From an uncultured Maribacter sp. (lineage in GTDB: Bacteria; Bacteroidota; Bacteroidia; Flavobacteriales; Flavobacteriaceae): DNA of 64,000 bases. The position numbers and the translations under genes were made by a program. The notes under the pieces were generated by a model. That model ran no database searches. It was given only the letters and a program-made list of their open reading frames with translations, and had not been told where the DNA came from. Where the stretch lies: assembly GCA_947498505.1 (NCBI GenBank), contig CANMKG010000006.1, positions 124,001 to 188,000 of the forward strand. The letters are read 5' to 3'. This document shows, piece after piece, positions 26,556 to 35,821 of this stretch; within the stretch, counting starts at the first letter, position 1; each line of letters opens with the position of its first letter.

Positions 26556-27872
26556 CTACAAATCAAAACCAAGGTTAACCCCTAGTTTTTTAGCAATTAG
26601 TTTATTTATTCTTGTCTTTAACTCAGGAATACGAACACTTTCTAAAACATTGTTTGCAAAAGCATACATTAAAAGTGCACGTGCTTCCTTTTTAGGAATT
26701 CCTCTGGATTGTAAGTAGAATAAAGCGTCTTCATCTAATTGACCAATAGTACAACCATGTGAACACTTTACATCATCAGCAAAAATTTCTAATTGCGGCT
26801 TTGTATTAATTGATGCCTTATCACTTATTAAAATATTATTGTTTTGTTGAAAAGCGTTGGTTTTTTGAGCCAATTTTTCAACTATAATTTTTCCGTTAAA
26901 AACACCTGTAGACTTTTCACCGTAAATACCCTTATAATCTTGGTGACTTTCACAATTTGGTTCTATATGATGAACTAAAGTATGATGATCTACATGCTGT
27001 TTCTCCCCTAAAATAGTTACTCCTTTCATTGTAGAGTCTATATGCTCTCCGTTTTGAAAGAAATTTAGGTTGTTACGAATAAGCTTTCCGCCAAAAGAGA
27101 AGGTATGTACTTTAACAGCACTATTTCCTTTTTGGTCTATATATGTGTTGTCAATTAATGATGCGTCTGCATTATCATTTTGAACTTTATAGTAATCTAC
27201 TATAGCATCTTTAGCGGCAAATATTTCAGTAACGGAGTTAGTTAAAACAGCATTACTTGTTAAGCTTTGGTGTCTTTCAATAATTTGTAACTCTGCGTTT
27301 TCTTCAGCAATAACTAAATTTCGCGGCTGAATCATTAAAGAAGCTTCATTGCCAGTAGCAAAGTTTATAATCTCAATAGGCTTTTTGGGCATTTTTCCTT
27401 TAGGAATATAAATGTAAGCACCCTCTCTACTAAATGCAGTGTTTAAAGAGGTTAGTGATTCATCTTTAGAGGCAACTTTATTAAAATAAAGCTCAATAAT
27501 TTGCTTATACATTGGTTTAGTGAGTGCAGAGCTCATTAAACAAACATCAACACCATCGTGGGTAGTTTCAGATAAAAAAGAACTATAAATACCGTCAATA
27601 AAAACAATTTTATAAGTATCTATTTCATGTAAAAAGTACTTTTTAACATCTTTATACTCAATAGCATTATCTGCCTTAGGAAAAATACTGAAATCAATTT
27701 TTCGAAGGCTATTTAACGATGTGTATTTCCAGGCTTCATCCTTTTTGGTGGGAAAACCTTTATTTTCAAAATTCTTAATTGCTTCCGAACGAATTTCGTG
27801 AATAGGACTATCTAAATCCACAGTATTCTCGAAAGCCATAAAAGAAGAAACTAATTTGTCTTTTAATTCCAT
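26556..27872 (-). CDS. sufD: Fe-S cluster assembly scaffold subunit SufD
   Basis: SufD partners SufB and SufC in the cluster-building scaffold. The C-terminal half shows the beta-helix core and conserved blocks HHTLVHHIEPNCESHQDYKG, FNGKIIVEKLAQKTNAFQQN and DDVKCSHGCTIGQLDEDALFYLQSRG (the last shared with SufB). The N-terminal part is helical. Length (438 aa) fits. It lies between sufC and sufS with short spacers. Confidence 0.95.
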   Translation of the reverse strand: MELKDKLVSSFMAFENTVDLDSPIHEIRSEAIKNFENKGFPTKKDEAWKYTSLNSLRKIDFSIFPKADNAIEYKDVKKYFLHEIDTYKIVFIDGIYSSFLSETTHDGVDVCLMSSALTKPMYKQIIELYFNKVASKDESLTSLNTAFSREGAYIYIPKGKMPKKPIEIINFATGNEASLMIQPRNLVIAEENAELQIIERHQSLTSNAVLTNSVTEIFAAKDAIVDYYKVQNDNADASLIDNTYIDQKGNSAVKVHTFSFGGKLIRNNLNFFQNGEHIDSTMKGVTILGEKQHVDHHTLVHHIEPNCESHQDYKGIYGEKSTGVFNGKIIVEKLAQKTNAFQQNNNILISDKASINTKPQLEIFADDVKCSHGCTIGQLDEDALFYLQSRGIPKKEARALLMYAFANNVLESVRIPELKTRINKLIAKKLGVNLGFDL

Positions 27873-27884
27873 GTTAATCTTCTT

Positions 27885-28625
27885 TTAATTTTTAAGCCAA
27901 TCGTATCCTTTTTCCTCTAACTCCAAAGCAAGTTCCTTAGTACCAGATTTAATAATTTTCCCATTATGTAATACATGAACATAATCTGGAACTATATAAT
28001 CTAATAGTCTTTGGTAATGCGTTATAACCACAACTGCATTGTCTTTACTTTTTAATTTATTTACACCATTAGCAACAATTCTAAGTGCATCAATATCCAA
28101 ACCAGAGTCGGTTTCATCTAAAATAGCGACCTTAGGTTCTAGCATTGCCATTTGAAAAATTTCATTTCTTTTTTTCTCTCCACCAGAAAACCCTTCGTTT
28201 AAAGAGCGCGATAAAAATTTACGATCTATTTCTAACAGTTCAGATTTTTCACGAATAAGCTTAAGCATTTCTTTCGCTGGCATTTCTTCCAGACCTCTAG
28301 CTTTACGAGATTCGTTAATAGCCGTTTTCATAAAGTTGGTTACAGATACTCCAGGAATTTCTACGGGATATTGAAAGGATAAGAACACTCCTTTATGAGC
28401 TCTTTCTTCTGGAGCAACATCTTCTAAATCTTCACCCTCCAATTCAACAGAACCCTCGGTAACCTCAAAGTTTTCTTTACCTGCAATTACAGAAGCCAAT
28501 GTGCTTTTTCCAGAACCGTTGGGTCCCATAATAGCATGAACTTCTCCAGGTTTTACTTCTAAATTAATACCTTTTAAAATTTCTTTATCTTCTACTCTAG
28601 CGTGTAGATTGTTAATTTTCAACAT
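27885..28625 (-). CDS. sufC: Fe-S cluster assembly ATPase SufC
   Basis: An ABC-type ATPase: Walker A GPNGSGKSTLASVIAG near residue 35, the Q-loop FLSFQYPVEIPGVSV, signature SLNEGFSGGEKKRNEIFQM (SGGEKKR) and Walker B VAILDETDSGLDIDAL. The SufC-specific LDETDSGLD block is present. Length (246 aa) is normal. It follows the MBL lipoprotein gene by 6 bp and precedes sufD. Confidence 0.96.
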   Translation of the reverse strand: MLKINNLHARVEDKEILKGINLEVKPGEVHAIMGPNGSGKSTLASVIAGKENFEVTEGSVELEGEDLEDVAPEERAHKGVFLSFQYPVEIPGVSVTNFMKTAINESRKARGLEEMPAKEMLKLIREKSELLEIDRKFLSRSLNEGFSGGEKKRNEIFQMAMLEPKVAILDETDSGLDIDALRIVANGVNKLKSKDNAVVVITHYQRLLDYIVPDYVHVLHNGKIIKSGTKELALELEEKGYDWLKN

Positions 28626-28631
28626 TATCTT

Positions 28632-29495
28632 CTACTTTAAATATTCAGGTGCCTTAGGCATTTTATTAAAATCTTTTTTCGAATGCTGTATGTAAACTTT
28701 AGCATTATTTGTTTTTGCAAATTTTTCAAAAGCATCCATACTAGCTTTAGTTTGAGCTACATCAAAATTAAAACTAGGAACTCTTTTGTGTGTACGGTTT
28801 TCATATAAGTGATATAAATCTCCAGATAATAATATAGGACCATGTTCTGGTAAATTGATATATAATACTTGATGTCCTGGAGTGTGTCCTGGCATTGATT
28901 TAATAATTACCGTGCTGTCACCAAAAACATCAAAATCTCCATTAAGTTTTTTAACCACGGTTAAATTTTGAATGGCTTTGTAATTATCTGTTTTTTGCGA
29001 CTCTTCACTTGTAATAAAGTCATATTCACTCTCCTGAACTAACCACGTAGATTTATTAAATACGTTGGCAGTACCAGTATGATCAAAATGAGTATGTGAT
29101 AGTGCTATGAAATCTATATCAGAAGGAGTTAATTCAATTTCTTTTAATTGAGTTATCATGGAGTCTTTTCGTGAGACTGTGAAATTACCATCTGGAGAGG
29201 TGAAAGGTTCAGGAAGTACTACCAGACCATCTGGTAAACCGGTATCCCATATTAGATTTCCCTTGGGGTGCTTAATTACATAAAATGCATCTGAAAATTC
29301 TCTTGACTGACCTTGATAAGTGGTGTCTTGAGAAAATATTTCTAAATTATTAGCTATCACAGTTCCACCATCAAAAGTATATAATTTAACTTCTGGTTTT
29401 TCAACAACTTCCTTAATAGCTGCTTTTTTATTTTCCTTACATCCAATAAAAAAAGTTAAGCTCAGGAATAGCACAATTGTTTTTTTCATTTTCAA
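28632..29495 (-). CDS. Metallo-beta-lactamase-fold lipoprotein (lactonase-like) within the SUF operon
   Basis: The N-terminus is a probable lipoprotein signal (FFIGCKENKK, Cys19). The MBL fold shows the dinuclear zinc motif SHTHFDHTG (H134, H136, D138, H139), a later GHTPGHQ histidine and SGDLYHLYEN with the bridging Asp. Sequence layout resembles N-acyl-homoserine-lactone lactonases, but function in this clade is not established. It is placed between sufB and sufC with 9 and 6 bp spacers, so it is cotranscribed with the assembly genes although it is exported. That placement is odd and may be lineage specific. Confidence 0.87.
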   Translation of the reverse strand: MKMKKTIVLFLSLTFFIGCKENKKAAIKEVVEKPEVKLYTFDGGTVIANNLEIFSQDTTYQGQSREFSDAFYVIKHPKGNLIWDTGLPDGLVVLPEPFTSPDGNFTVSRKDSMITQLKEIELTPSDIDFIALSHTHFDHTGTANVFNKSTWLVQESEYDFITSEESQKTDNYKAIQNLTVVKKLNGDFDVFGDSTVIIKSMPGHTPGHQVLYINLPEHGPILLSGDLYHLYENRTHKRVPSFNFDVAQTKASMDAFEKFAKTNNAKVYIQHSKKDFNKMPKAPEYLK

Positions 29496-29504
29496 AAGTT
29501 TTAA

Positions 29505-30950
29505 TTATCCTACTGAACCTTCTAAACTAATTTCTAATAATTTTTGAGCTTCTACAGCAAATTCCATGGGGAGTTTGTTTAGTACTTCTTTACTAAAACC
29601 ATTTACAATAAGTGCAATCGCTTTTTCGGTATCAATTCCCCTTTGGTTGCAGTAGAATATTTGGTCCTCACCAATTTTACTTGTTGTGGCCTCGTGCTCT
29701 ATTTGTGCCGATTTATTTTTTGCTTCTATATAAGGAAAAGTATGTGCTCCACATTCGTTACCCATTAATAAAGAATCACATTGCGAAAAGTTACGGGCAT
29801 TTTCCGCTTTGCTGTTTACTTGAACCAAGCCTCTGTAACTATTTTGCGATTTTCCCGCAGAAATACCTTTGGAAATGATTGTGCTTTTGGTGTTTTTTCC
29901 AATGTGAATCATTTTTGTACCTGTATCCGCTTGTTGAAAATTATTAGTTACAGCAATAGAGTAAAACTCACCGATAGAGTTATTTCCTTTTAAAACACAT
30001 GAAGGATATTTCCAAGTAACCGCAGATCCTGTTTCAACCTGAGTCCAAGAAATTTTCGCATTTTTTTCACATAAACCTCTTTTGGTCACAAAATTAAAAA
30101 CGCCGCCTTTACCTTCTTTATTCCCTGGGAACCAGTTCTGTACCGTTGAGTATTTTATTTCGGCATCATCAAGGGCAATTAGTTCTACAACAGCTGCATG
30201 TAGTTGATTTTCATCTCGAGATGGCGCAGTACAACCTTCTAGGTAACTTACATAACTACCTTCATCCGCAATTACTAAAGTACGCTCAAACTGACCTGTT
30301 CCTGCTTGGTTAATTCTAAAATAAGTAGATAATTCCATTGGGCAACGTACACCTTTTGGAATATAACAAAAAGAACCATCTGAAAATACAGCTGAGTTTA
30401 ATGCCGCATAAAAATTGTCTTTTTGAGGAACAATTGAACCAATGTATTTTTTAACTAATTCAGGGTGTTCTTTTATAGCTTCTGATATAGAACAGAATAT
30501 AATACCTTTTTCTGCTAACGTTTTTTTAAAGGTAGTTGCCACAGAAACAGAATCCATTACAATATCTACAGCAACTCCCGCAAGCTTTTTTTGCTCATCA
30601 AGAGAAATACCTAGTTTTTTAAATGTATCTAATAGCTCTGGATCCACTTCGTCTAAGCTATTGTATTTAGGCTTTTTATTTGGAGCGGAGTAATATGATA
30701 TGGCTTGAAAATCAGGTTTTTCATAATTTACATTTGCCCATTCAGGCTCTTCCATTTGTACCCAGGTTCTATACGCTTCAAGACGCCACTCTGTCATCCA
30801 CTCTGGTTCCTCTTTCTTTTTGGAAATAGCAACAACAATTTCCTCACTTAATCCATTCGGAAAAGTGTCAGATTCTATATCAGTATAGAAACCATATTCG
30901 TATTCTTTGGTTTCTAACTCTTTTTTTAATTCTTCTTCTGTATACGCCAT
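29505..30950 (-). CDS. sufB: Fe-S cluster assembly scaffold subunit SufB
   Basis: SufB is the cluster-holding scaffold. Conserved blocks are [25 protein letters not shown] in the middle, [38 protein letters not shown]-like sequence (here [15 protein letters not shown]), [20 protein letters not shown] with the cluster Cys, and [21 protein letters not shown] near the end. Length (481 aa) is standard. It follows the sufA-like gene by 60 bp as second gene of the operon. Confidence 0.96.
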   Translation of the reverse strand: MAYTEEELKKELETKEYEYGFYTDIESDTFPNGLSEEIVVAISKKKEEPEWMTEWRLEAYRTWVQMEEPEWANVNYEKPDFQAISYYSAPNKKPKYNSLDEVDPELLDTFKKLGISLDEQKKLAGVAVDIVMDSVSVATTFKKTLAEKGIIFCSISEAIKEHPELVKKYIGSIVPQKDNFYAALNSAVFSDGSFCYIPKGVRCPMELSTYFRINQAGTGQFERTLVIADEGSYVSYLEGCTAPSRDENQLHAAVVELIALDDAEIKYSTVQNWFPGNKEGKGGVFNFVTKRGLCEKNAKISWTQVETGSAVTWKYPSCVLKGNNSIGEFYSIAVTNNFQQADTGTKMIHIGKNTKSTIISKGISAGKSQNSYRGLVQVNSKAENARNFSQCDSLLMGNECGAHTFPYIEAKNKSAQIEHEATTSKIGEDQIFYCNQRGIDTEKAIALIVNGFSKEVLNKLPMEFAVEAQKLLEISLEGSVG

Positions 30951-31010
30951 TATCTTTAAATCTCAATTGTTAGGAAACAACCGATTTATATTTTCATTTT
31001 AAACAAATCA

Positions 31011-31340
31011 TTAGAGCGAAAAACTTTCACCACATCCACAGGTTCTTTGAGCGTTAGGATTATTAAAAACAAATCCTTTTCCGTTAAGTCCTCCAGAATA
31101 TTCTAAAACCGTACCTACCAGATATAAAAAACTCTTTTTATCTACTATAATACGTACATTATTATCCTCGAATACTTTATCAGATTCTCCAGCTTCTTTA
31201 TCAAAATCTAACTCATATGATAAACCACTACATCCTCCGCTTTTAACACCAACGCGAACATAGTCTGAAGAAGCATCAAAGCCTCCCTCTGTCATTAGAC
31301 TAATGACCTTATCTTTCGCAGTTTCAGATACTTTAATCAT
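31011..31340 (-). CDS. HesB/IscA-family iron-sulfur carrier (SufA-like)
   Basis: A 109-residue A-type carrier with the three conserved cysteines: VKSGGCSGLSYELDFD holds the first and RTCGCGESFSL the C-terminal Cys-x-Cys pair. A-type carriers take clusters from SufBCD to apo-enzymes. It is the first gene of the operon, 60 bp before sufB, with a -7 box TATATTTG upstream. SufA, IscA and ErpA cannot be told apart by sequence alone; operon position favours SufA. Confidence 0.93.
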   Translation of the reverse strand: MIKVSETAKDKVISLMTEGGFDASSDYVRVGVKSGGCSGLSYELDFDKEAGESDKVFEDNNVRIIVDKKSFLYLVGTVLEYSGGLNGKGFVFNNPNAQRTCGCGESFSL

Positions 31341-31369
31341 ATTTAATTGGATTAATTCTAAACAGTTTA

Positions 31370-31377
31370 CAAATATA
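31370..31377 (-). promoter_or_regulatory. Probable -7 element of the suf operon
   Basis: On the minus strand TATATTTG matches TAnnTTTG exactly and sits 29 nt before the sufA-like start codon. No TTG -33 element is present 19-21 nt upstream, which suggests activator dependence. Confidence 0.5.
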
Positions 31378-31414
31378 GGTTATAAGTAGGGTTTTTCTAT
31401 AATTCCTGACATTA

Positions 31415-31423
31415 TTATAACGA
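31415..31423 (-). promoter_or_regulatory. TCGTTATAA box upstream of suf, identical to that upstream of hemA
   Basis: The minus strand reads TCGTTATAA, ending 37 nt before the suf -7 box. The same 9-mer stands in the same orientation 39 nt before the hemA -7 box. It may be a shared regulator site; a 9-mer of this composition is expected roughly once or twice by chance in 64 kb, so only the location makes it interesting. Confidence 0.35.
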
Positions 31424-31483
31424 ATATGTAGATAAGATTTATTTATAGTGGACGCTTTTGTATTAAAAAAATAAAACAATTTC

Positions 31484-31491
31484 TACTTTTG
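31484..31491 (+). promoter_or_regulatory. Probable -7 element of thiL
   Basis: TACTTTTG matches TAnnTTTG exactly; a TTTG lies at 31457-31460, a 23-nt spacing that is a little long. The ATG starts only 4 nt after the box, so the transcript would be almost leaderless. Confidence 0.45.
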
Positions 31492-31495
31492 CAAA

Positions 31496-32545
31496 ATGTT
31501 AGAAGATAAAAATCAAGAAAAAACATCGTTAGAGCAATTGGGTGAATTTGGACTTATTGACCATTTAACCAAGCATTTTAAAATAACACATAAATCAACC
31601 ATTAAAGGGGTTGGAGATGATGCTGCCGTATTGGATTTTCAATCAAAAAAGACAATTGTAACAACTGATTTGTTGATTGAAGGGGTCCATTTTGATTTAA
31701 GTTACACACCATTAAAGCATTTAGGATATAAGGCTGTAATGGTGAATTTATCTGATGTATATGCAATGAATGCAAAAGCCACTCATATAACAGTTTCTAT
31801 CGCAGTTTCTAACAGATTTCCATTGGAAGCAATGGAGGAGTTGTATGCAGGAATAGCTTTGGCAGCTGATAAATATAAAGTGGATTTGGTAGGAGGTGAT
31901 ACCACTTCGTCAACAAAAGGAATGTTAATTAGTGTTACTGCCTTTGGAGAAGCCAAAGAAGAAGAAATAGTTTATAGAAGCGGGGCAAAACCAAATGATT
32001 TATTGGTGGTTTCTGGAGACCTTGGCGGGGCATATATGGGGTTGCAAGTTTTAGAACGCGAAAATGAAGTTTTTAAAGTTAACCCTAAGAGTCAACCAGA
32101 TTTAGAACCTTATTCGTACATTGTTGAGCGTCAGTTAAAACCTGAGGCTAGAAAAGATATCGTTGAACTTCTTGAAAAACTAGAGGTTAAACCTACATCA
32201 ATGATTGATATTAGCGATGGTCTTTCTTCGGAAATTTTACATTTGTGTAAAAATAGCGAGGTAGGATGTAATTTATATGAGGATAAAATTCCACTGGATC
32301 CTACAGTAATTTCGAGTTGTGAGGAATTTAAATTGGATAGTACTTTAGTTGCGTTAAGTGGGGGAGAAGATTACGAATTACTTTTTACTATAGACCAAAA
32401 AGAATTCCCGAAAATCAAGGGTAATCCTAACTTTACTGTTGTGGGGCATACGACAGAGAAGAACGAAGGAGCTTTCTTAATTTCCAGGAATAATTCTAAA
32501 ATTCCGTTAACCGCTCAGGGTTGGAATTCATTTGCCAAAGCATAG
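31496..32545 (+). CDS. thiL: Thiamine-monophosphate kinase
   Basis: ThiL phosphorylates thiamine phosphate to the active cofactor thiamine diphosphate with ATP. The N-terminal GVGDDAAVLDF, TTDLLIEGVHFDLSYTPLKHLGYKA, VGGDTTSSTKGMLISVTAFG and C-terminal MIDISDGLSSEILHLC / LVALSGGEDYELLFT blocks are the AIR-synthase-like signatures of this enzyme. Length (349 aa) is normal. It stands alone between suf (divergent) and the small zinc-ribbon gene (convergent, no gap). Confidence 0.96.
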   Translation: MLEDKNQEKTSLEQLGEFGLIDHLTKHFKITHKSTIKGVGDDAAVLDFQSKKTIVTTDLLIEGVHFDLSYTPLKHLGYKAVMVNLSDVYAMNAKATHITVSIAVSNRFPLEAMEELYAGIALAADKYKVDLVGGDTTSSTKGMLISVTAFGEAKEEEIVYRSGAKPNDLLVVSGDLGGAYMGLQVLERENEVFKVNPKSQPDLEPYSYIVERQLKPEARKDIVELLEKLEVKPTSMIDISDGLSSEILHLCKNSEVGCNLYEDKIPLDPTVISSCEEFKLDSTLVALSGGEDYELLFTIDQKEFPKIKGNPNFTVVGHTTEKNEGAFLISRNNSKIPLTAQGWNSFAKA

Positions 32546-32767
32546 TTAAGCAACCTGCTGTGCAGGGGCTCCATGTCTCTTTTGATATATATTTTCAAGT
32601 GTTCTGTTAATGTCTTCTAACTCAGGAGTTAATGTAGATAAATTTCCACTCACATCGGTAGTAACTTCTTTGTTGCAATGTATACATTTATACTCTTTAA
32701 TATGTTCAGTAACTTTTTTTGAAACTGTGTAGTGATGGCCGAAGATATTGCAGAATACTTTTTTCAT
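32546..32767 (-). CDS. Small zinc-ribbon-like protein (73 aa)
   Basis: A 73-residue protein starting MKKVFCNIFGHHY with a KCIHCNKE motif at residues 27-34, so Cys6, His11/His12 and the Cys28/Cys31 pair could bind one zinc. The C-terminal half is acidic and helical. Short proteins of this FGHHY...CxxC design are common in flavobacteria and phages, with unknown function. Its stop directly abuts the thiL stop on the other strand. Identity as a gene is likely because the pattern is not random. Confidence 0.68.
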   Translation of the reverse strand: MKKVFCNIFGHHYTVSKKVTEHIKEYKCIHCNKEVTTDVSGNLSTLTPELEDINRTLENIYQKRHGAPAQQVA

Positions 32768-32924
32768 GCTGGTAGGTTTTAGTTGGGCATTTGTGGTTAA
32801 TTATTCACTAATAAATGCGATATTAATTTTGATTTTTTTTGGTTTTTAAAAGCAATTATAAAAAGCTTTATGACGATAACGAGCAGTATTTACTTTTATT
32901 GGCACAGCTTCTATTTTTTGCAAA

Positions 32925-32959
32925 TTTTTTCGATGAAATTCTTTTTTTTCGACGAAATG
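32925..32959. repeat. Near-palindromic direct repeats in the 311-bp gap before brnQ
   Basis: TTTTTTCGATGAAAT (32925-32939) and TTTTTTCGACGAAAT (32944-32958) differ at one base and are offset by 19 bp. The second contains TTTCGACGAAA, an odd palindrome. They may be binding sites for a dimeric regulator of brnQ. The rest of the gap (32768-33078) shows no gene; it also has a CGATAACGAG stretch near 32874 but no clear -7 box. Confidence 0.45.
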
Positions 32960-33078
32960 CTGTTTAAAAAATTAAAACAAAGATTGTGTTATATATCAAT
33001 ACGAGGGTTAAACAAGAATTAAATTTATGTAATCTAAAAAAGATTATCTTTCCACTACCATGAAAAGTGTTTTTAAAA

Positions 33079-34362
33079 ATGCATAAAATAAAAGAAACAC
33101 TAGTTGTAGCCTTTGCGCTTTTTTCTTTGTTTTTTGGTGCTGGAAATTTAATACTGCCTCCATTGCTGGGTTTTAAATCTGGTGAATTATGGTGGTTAGT
33201 AGCTTTGGGCTTTTGTATTTCTGCGGTACTTATTCCAATAATGGGTATTCTTGCACATGCCAAATTACAGGGCACTATTTTTGATTTTGGCAAAAAGGTA
33301 TCTACCAATTTTAGTTTAATATATGCTACTATAGTGTATATAATATCTATTAGTTTACCATCACCAAGAACAGCTTCTGTAACTCATGAAATGGCTATTC
33401 AGCCTTTTTTTAATTCTTCGTCATTACTTACTAGTGTTGTTTATTTTGTTTTGGTTTTGATTTTTGTTTTAAACCGATCTAAAATTTTAGGTATTATTGG
33501 TAAAATACTTACTCCAGTTATAGTACTTGTACTTTTTACTATCATTGGAATATGCTTCTTTTCTAATGATTTTGTTTTTGACAACGTTTTATTTGAGAGT
33601 CCATTTACTGATGGAATTTTAGAGGGATATCAAACTTTTGATGCTATTGGTTCTGTAGTTGTGGGGGGTGTAATATTGGTCTCAATAGATTTGCGCAGAA
33701 AGGGGATTTCTTATGAGGATAAAAAAAAGCTCGTGATGCAATCTGGATGGTTGGCAGGACTTGGATTGTTTATAATATACTCGGGACTAATTATTACGGG
33801 AGCTCTTATGTTTTCTGAATTTGCGGAAGATGTTTCTAGAACCGAATTGCTTAAAGGGTTAAGTCTTAAAACTTTAGGAAATACTGGAAATATGTTTTTA
33901 AGTGTACTGGTAAGTTTAGCCTGTTTTACTACAGCTGTGGGAATTGTTACCGGAGCAGCAGACTTTGTAAAATCTAGATTTCGAAATTCTCAAAAAGTAT
34001 ATAATATTACTGCAATGATAGGTTGTTTATTGGGAGTTATAATGGGGCAATTTGATGTTCACTATATAATTGCAATTGCGCTACCTGCACTTATGTTTAT
34101 TTACCCAATTACCATTATACTTATTCTCTTAAACATACTTCCAAACAAGTATGCAACTTCAAAAGTGTTCAGAGTAGTAGTAATTACAACTATTATTTTT
34201 AGTGTTCCGGACTTTTTAAATTCCGTTGGACTAGAGGGAATTACGCAACCAGTACAGAGTTATATTCCTTTAAGTAAATATAGCATGGGTTGGGTGCTAC
34301 CCGCTTTTTTAGCTTTTATAATTACCGCTGCATTAAATCCTCAATCTCATCAACCTCAATAG
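33079..34362 (+). CDS. brnQ: Branched-chain amino acid transport system II carrier
   Basis: A polytopic (about 12-helix) cation-dependent transporter for leucine, isoleucine and valine in the inner membrane. The N-terminus IKETLVVAFALFSLFFGAGNLILPP is the family signature, followed by the SPRTASVTHEMA block. The ATG at 33079 (MHKIKETL) fits the family start; the GTG at 33067 would add four residues. Length (427 aa) is standard. Its last 41 bases overlap the 3' end of the convergent pepP gene. Confidence 0.93.
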   Translation: MHKIKETLVVAFALFSLFFGAGNLILPPLLGFKSGELWWLVALGFCISAVLIPIMGILAHAKLQGTIFDFGKKVSTNFSLIYATIVYIISISLPSPRTASVTHEMAIQPFFNSSSLLTSVVYFVLVLIFVLNRSKILGIIGKILTPVIVLVLFTIIGICFFSNDFVFDNVLFESPFTDGILEGYQTFDAIGSVVVGGVILVSIDLRRKGISYEDKKKLVMQSGWLAGLGLFIIYSGLIITGALMFSEFAEDVSRTELLKGLSLKTLGNTGNMFLSVLVSLACFTTAVGIVTGAADFVKSRFRNSQKVYNITAMIGCLLGVIMGQFDVHYIIAIALPALMFIYPITIILILLNILPNKYATSKVFRVVVITTIIFSVPDFLNSVGLEGITQPVQSYIPLSKYSMGWVLPAFLAFIITAALNPQSHQPQ

Positions 34363-35614
34363 GAATGTTTTGCATTAAATTAAAGGGAGCTCCCGTTTCT
34401 TGAATAACAACATTATCTTCAATTCGGATACCCATTTTTTCATCAGGAATATAAATTCCTGGCTCAACAGTAAAAACCATATTTGCTTTCATCGGGGTTT
34501 TTAGAGCCCCATAATCATGAGTGTCTAAACCTATATGATGACTGGTGCCGTGCATAAAATATTTTTTATATGCTGGTTTGTTTTTGTCTTCATTTTGAAT
34601 ATCAGCTTTGTCAAGTAGTCCTAGACCTAATAATTCTGACGTCATTACTTTACCCACTTCCTTATGGTATTCAGCCCAAATAGTTCCAGGCACAAGCATA
34701 TTTGTAGCTTCCTTTTTTACCTTTAAAACCGCTTCATAAACAGCTTTTTGTCGCTTAGTGAATTTTCCACTTACAGGTACGGTTCGGGTTAAATCGCTTG
34801 AATAATTTGCATATTCAGCGGCAACATCCATGAGAATTAAATCACCAGTTTTACATTGCTGATTGTTTTCAATGTAATGCAATACATTTGCATTATAGCC
34901 AGATGCAATAATTGGTGTGTAAGCAAAACCTTTGGATCTGTTTCTAACAAATTCATGCAATAGTTCAGCTTCAATTTCATATTCCCAGACATCGGGTTTT
35001 ATAAAACTTAATAACCTTCGGAATCCTTTCTCAGTAATATCACAAGCTTTTTGCATTAAAGCAATTTCCTCAGGCTCTTTTACACCTCTTATTTCCTGTA
35101 AAATAGGGTTGCTTTTTGCCCAATTGTGAGCTGGATATTCTTTTTTACATTTTAAAATAAAACGGTCTTCTCTGGTTTGTGTTTCTACCGCTTGTCTGTA
35201 ATGCTCGTTTGTATTAAAATATACAGTATCCGCTTCGGTCATTAAGTCAAAAAGCACCTTTTCAAAATCGCTAACCCAGTAAATTGTTTTAATACCTGAA
35301 ACTTTGGTAGCTTTCTCCTTAGTAAGTTTTTCTCCTTCCCAAATGGCAATATGCTCATTAGTTTCGCGAACAAAAAGTATTTCGCGCTGGTTTTGGTCTA
35401 AGGCGTCTGGAAAAAGAATTAAAATAGACTCTTCTTGATCAGCACCACTCAAATAAAAAATGTCACGATGTTGTTCAAAAGGCATTGTGCTATCGGCACT
35501 TACAGGATATATATCATTAGAGTTAAAAACTGCAATACTTTTTGGCTTCATATGAGCCATAAATTTTTGGCGGTTTTTAATAAATAAGGAGTTGCTTATT
35601 TGCTCGTATTTCAT
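34322..35614 (-). CDS. pepP: Xaa-Pro aminopeptidase (aminopeptidase P)
   Basis: It removes N-terminal residues before proline. Residues 1 to about 150 form the AMP_N domain (MAHMKPKSIAVFNSNDIYPV and QHRDIFYLSGADQ); the pita-bread domain has the metal ligands in ILMDVAAEYANYSSDLTRT (two Asp), MHGTSHHIGLDTHD (His), TVEPGIYIPDEK (Glu) and RIEDNVVIQ (Glu). All ligands are intact, so it should be an active dimanganese enzyme. Length 430 aa. Cytosolic. Confidence 0.94.
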   Translation of the reverse strand: MKYEQISNSLFIKNRQKFMAHMKPKSIAVFNSNDIYPVSADSTMPFEQHRDIFYLSGADQEESILILFPDALDQNQREILFVRETNEHIAIWEGEKLTKEKATKVSGIKTIYWVSDFEKVLFDLMTEADTVYFNTNEHYRQAVETQTREDRFILKCKKEYPAHNWAKSNPILQEIRGVKEPEEIALMQKACDITEKGFRRLLSFIKPDVWEYEIEAELLHEFVRNRSKGFAYTPIIASGYNANVLHYIENNQQCKTGDLILMDVAAEYANYSSDLTRTVPVSGKFTKRQKAVYEAVLKVKKEATNMLVPGTIWAEYHKEVGKVMTSELLGLGLLDKADIQNEDKNKPAYKKYFMHGTSHHIGLDTHDYGALKTPMKANMVFTVEPGIYIPDEKMGIRIEDNVVIQETGAPFNLMQNIPIEVDEIEDLMQR

Positions 35615-35821
35615 ATTTCTTACTACTATTTTATCTGTATGTAAAAGTAGCGAATCTAATTGGCAAACTCTTTTTTTATATAGAAAGAGGTAAGCTGTTT
35701 TAAAATTGTCCTAATACTGAGTACTATTGGCTTTTAACTTTATTGGTTGCAGAATTAAATTTGTTGAGGTTAATTTTAAATAAGTTTAATTATGCAATTG
35801 GTTTTGGATTTTTCAAAAAAA

